64,000 bases of DNA from Patagioenas fasciata (taxonomy: Eukaryota > Chordata > Aves > Columbiformes > Columbidae). The first letter of the stretch is position 1. Each line of letters opens with the position of its first letter. A program made the position numbers and the translations under genes. The stretch is taken from contig NC_092523.1 of assembly GCF_037038585.1 (NCBI RefSeq), forward strand, positions 30,137,501 to 30,201,500. The letters run 5' to 3'. This document shows positions 61,101 to 64,000 of the stretch, in pieces. The notes beneath the pieces were generated by a model, which ran no database searches, was not told the DNA's origin, and was given only the letters and a program-made list of their open reading frames with translations.

Positions 61101-64000
61101 GTCTAATATTTTATATTTTCTAATACATACATTTTTCTATCTCATTCTACCATTTCACGTTTTCTAGGTTAAAATATTTACAGCTTCAGACTCATTTATT
61201 GGTGACCCTATTCTGCTTCTCCAGAGGCTTCAGTTTGCCTTTAAGGCACACTTTTTGTTTTCTTTCTTCAAAAAAAGTGGAAGAATAGGAAAACCTTTGT
61301 TCTTTTATGTTGTATTAAAGTTTCTGATTTCATTTGTATCATCCAAAATTGTTTGTCTCGCTTTATTCCATTAGTTTCTTGTTTTCCTTCTTTTGCCTCG
61401 CTTGTTCTTTATGTTTACCCAGTTCAGATTTCTTCCTTACAATAACTGATGACTATGTATATATTTGGTGTTTTTTTCAGTCACTTTAGTGGAAGTGCAA
61501 ACTTCAAGAATTTTTTTGAATGAATCACTATTCAATAATCAGCTGTGTAAATAATCTATTTTCTTATTTTAATGAAGAAGAGGTCCTGCCAAGAAGACAG
61601 AGACCTTGGTTTAGTCAACATTATGTTGTAACATTTGTTCACGATTAATTGTCTAGATTGCTAGACTTTTCTTGTGTTATACATGCAATGAATTTTAGAG
61701 GTAATTAGAATAAGCCTCAATGTGAAAAGTCCCTTGATTTGTGAACCCGCTGTATATTATTAATGTGAATTACTTGGTTGTCTTCTCAAATTTAATATAG
61801 TAAAACCAGCCAGGAAGTATTTCACTGTAAACGGACTCTGATTTCATGCTCTTCTACAACTCAGCTTTAGCTTGCTTTCTTGCAGAATGGTGTCATGTTC
61901 TCATTCCAACCCAGTGCAGAAGTGACCCCACGCACCAGAGAAAGCTGCTTGTTCAGCCTGTGGCTTGCTCAGTCAGTGCCCCTGGCCGTGCAGGGCTTGG
62001 ACTTGGGATGGTGTGCTCCAGAGATCAGCTGGGTAGTTCCATGCCCACACCATGTCCTAAATTCACCTAGACAACTCTTCTGCACCTACTCCAGGCACAT
62101 CTGCCCACTGTATAGCCATCCCCACTGTGTGTCCTTCTTAGAAAGAACCAATTTCTTTGTCTCCTCTCTGACTGAGCAAGGACAACCAAGATGATGAACT
62201 GAGAGTTGCAGCAATCTGAAATTGTGTTCACAGTTCCATGGAAAGTATTTTCTGATATGCAGTTAACTAATTAGTTCAGAATATCTTATCCCACTGTCTT
62301 CAGAACTACACAGCAGTGTGCAGCAGGAGTTGAAAACTCGAGTGGCTAAATCTATCTGCTGATCATGGTAGGGCAAGAATTATGGGACTTGCACAGTAAA
62401 TTTCTAAAAATGTTGATGATGTGAAAACTAAGCTGTAAATCTCAAATACTTCTTTCACATATCATTTGGGGAATCTACTGGTTGTATATATTTCTCTCTA
62501 CGACCAACATATAGGGAATTGGAGGCTGCCGGCTTGTGAGTCTGGGTATTTAGTCCTCTTTCTAAGAGGTGTGAGATCCATGCCTAATATTTACCAGGCT
62601 GACAACCTGTACGCTTTTGGAAGTCGAGGGGACTGGGGTTTTTTTTATTAGTACCGCAGGGAGGTGGGAGGGCAATAGGTAGATCTGTTGTAGTGTGGAA
62701 GCTACATCTGACAATTTTGGGATCTCCAAAAGAGCCTGGAGAGAGTGAAGCAAATTGGCACAAGCTCCTGTAAAGTAATTTCCTCTGAAAGGTAATACTG
62801 TCATGGTGAAGAACAGAGTTATTCTTGATCACCTTGCTCTGAAATAATGGTAAGACAACTATAAATAAAACAAGTTGCCATGTCACGTTTTCATGTTCCT
62901 CAAACCTCTTGCTATATAAACTTCACTAGTAAACTCTCACATCTGCTCTGTTTCCCCAGGAAGCTACCCAGTATGCAAAAACTTGTCTTCATAATTTTGC
63001 AAGAACAGGTTTTTTTTCTGCTTTTACTTCCTTTGGATAAATTGGATGGTATATCTATATTATAATCAGAGCAGTATTTACGTTCAGTCTCTAGATGCCT
63101 ATATGTTTTAGAGTCTTTTCACTTAATGTAAAGGTTTTAGAAAAATGAATCTAATAGCTTCTAAGACAGAGCTAATTTTTGTGAAATGATTTGATTGCAG
63201 TAATATTTCTTAGTTGTAACTAAATATGTTTCTCTATTTTAACCACCAAGTTATAATTGGAATTGAGGTTTTTGTTCCTGGTTAGATTCCTTAGTTCCAA
63301 GCAAGATTTCCATGCTCACTAGAGGTATTTTGGAGCAGCTTATACCTCAAAATAGGGCCAAACTGCAAAGTTTGGCTGGCTTTTGAGTTTTTTCAACGTG
63401 TTCAGTATTTCTTAAGTCAATAGCCAGAAGCCATGTTTACAAAACTAGGTCAGTTTCTGTTTAGATTTTTATTTTTGTGTTCCTACTGGTGACAGGAGCT
63501 TATGCAATTAATCCAGGTTTAGTTAATCTATAGGATACATTATTTTGATTTCTTCTGTGCTGAATTCTGAGAGAATATCAAGGAAGGGTACTGTAGGCAA
63601 AATAATCTGAGGGCAGAAGGTGATTTACGCTTCCTTGTAGTACTCTTAGAACTGGGTCAATATAAGGATTTTCTATAGTCATTTTTGCATTGCTACCATT
63701 ACATTAGAGTTTTAAAGTTCAAATTTAGATCTTATGAGTACTCATAAGGTCTGGGACAGACAAAAACTGACACAAGTCCTGATCTGACTTTGCTAGAGTG
63801 ATGTTTGTGTTTGTGATGTTCTGCCTTAAACATCCAGCAATGAAATAATCTTGAAAGCCCTAATTCAGGAAAAGAGGGTCACATGCTTAATTTTAATATA
63901 ATGTAATGCTTCCTGAGCTGGAGGCTCATTTTAGCCCTGGGCTTTAGTGGCTGACTAGGATGGAAGGAGGTAAAGCTCTTAGGGAAATTGCAAAAGGAGA
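58101..64000. other. Non-coding stretch to right end
   Basis: No supportable gene. The sequence is AT-rich with many short T and A runs. Minus frames near 59805-60187 and + frames near 61846-62194 are open but unrecognised. No CpG island, repeat family or exon pair was seen up to the right edge. Confidence 0.55.

Overview
This window is vertebrate nuclear DNA, almost certainly from a bird. The strongest evidence is repeats. Two copies near 55.4 kb and 57.8 kb match the 3' part of avian CR1 LINEs, in reverse orientation and from two recognisably different subfamilies. Older CR1 remnants lie near 7.0 kb and 27.0 kb. A degraded segment near 49.2 kb resembles an avian endogenous-retrovirus LTR. 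The rest is AT-rich, with short poly-T/poly-A runs and microsatellites, and open frames are short. Nothing prokaryotic, viral-episomal or plasmid-like is present.

Layout. Positions 1-1.4 kb are non-coding with a CA/AAAC simple repeat. Positions about 1.42-2.2 kb form one strong CpG island, the only clear promoter-like sequence in the window. It contains a six-run G-tract with strong G-quadruplex potential, an Sp1-type GC box, and on the + strand an ATG in good context followed by a good splice donor (exon end about 1829); a second donor lies near 2188. From 2.2 kb to 64 kb I find no exon or gene I can name. The simplest reading is a promoter and first exon followed by a very long first intron or intergenic DNA on the + side. 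This stretch holds CR1 and LTR remnants, microsatellites, several 20-22 bp tandem duplications, and several segments whose composition and motif density suggest conserved non-coding or enhancer elements (about 5.8, 14.1, 22.1, 31.5, 35.9, 40.8 and 45.6 kb). Conservation cannot be tested from one sequence.

The most unusual structural signal is at 22062-22140. Two different perfect inverted repeats (13 and 12 bp) are interleaved in left1-left2-right1-right2 order and interwoven with an 11-bp direct repeat, followed 165 bp later by two overlapping RFX X-box-like motifs. The best protein-like candidate outside the CpG island is a possible 186-bp minus-strand exon at 33808-33993, with both splice signals, phase 1 at both ends and an open frame, but no recognised family. 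I found no tRNA, rRNA, CRISPR array or intact mobile element, and no convincing new biological system. Most protein-length open frames here look like chance.
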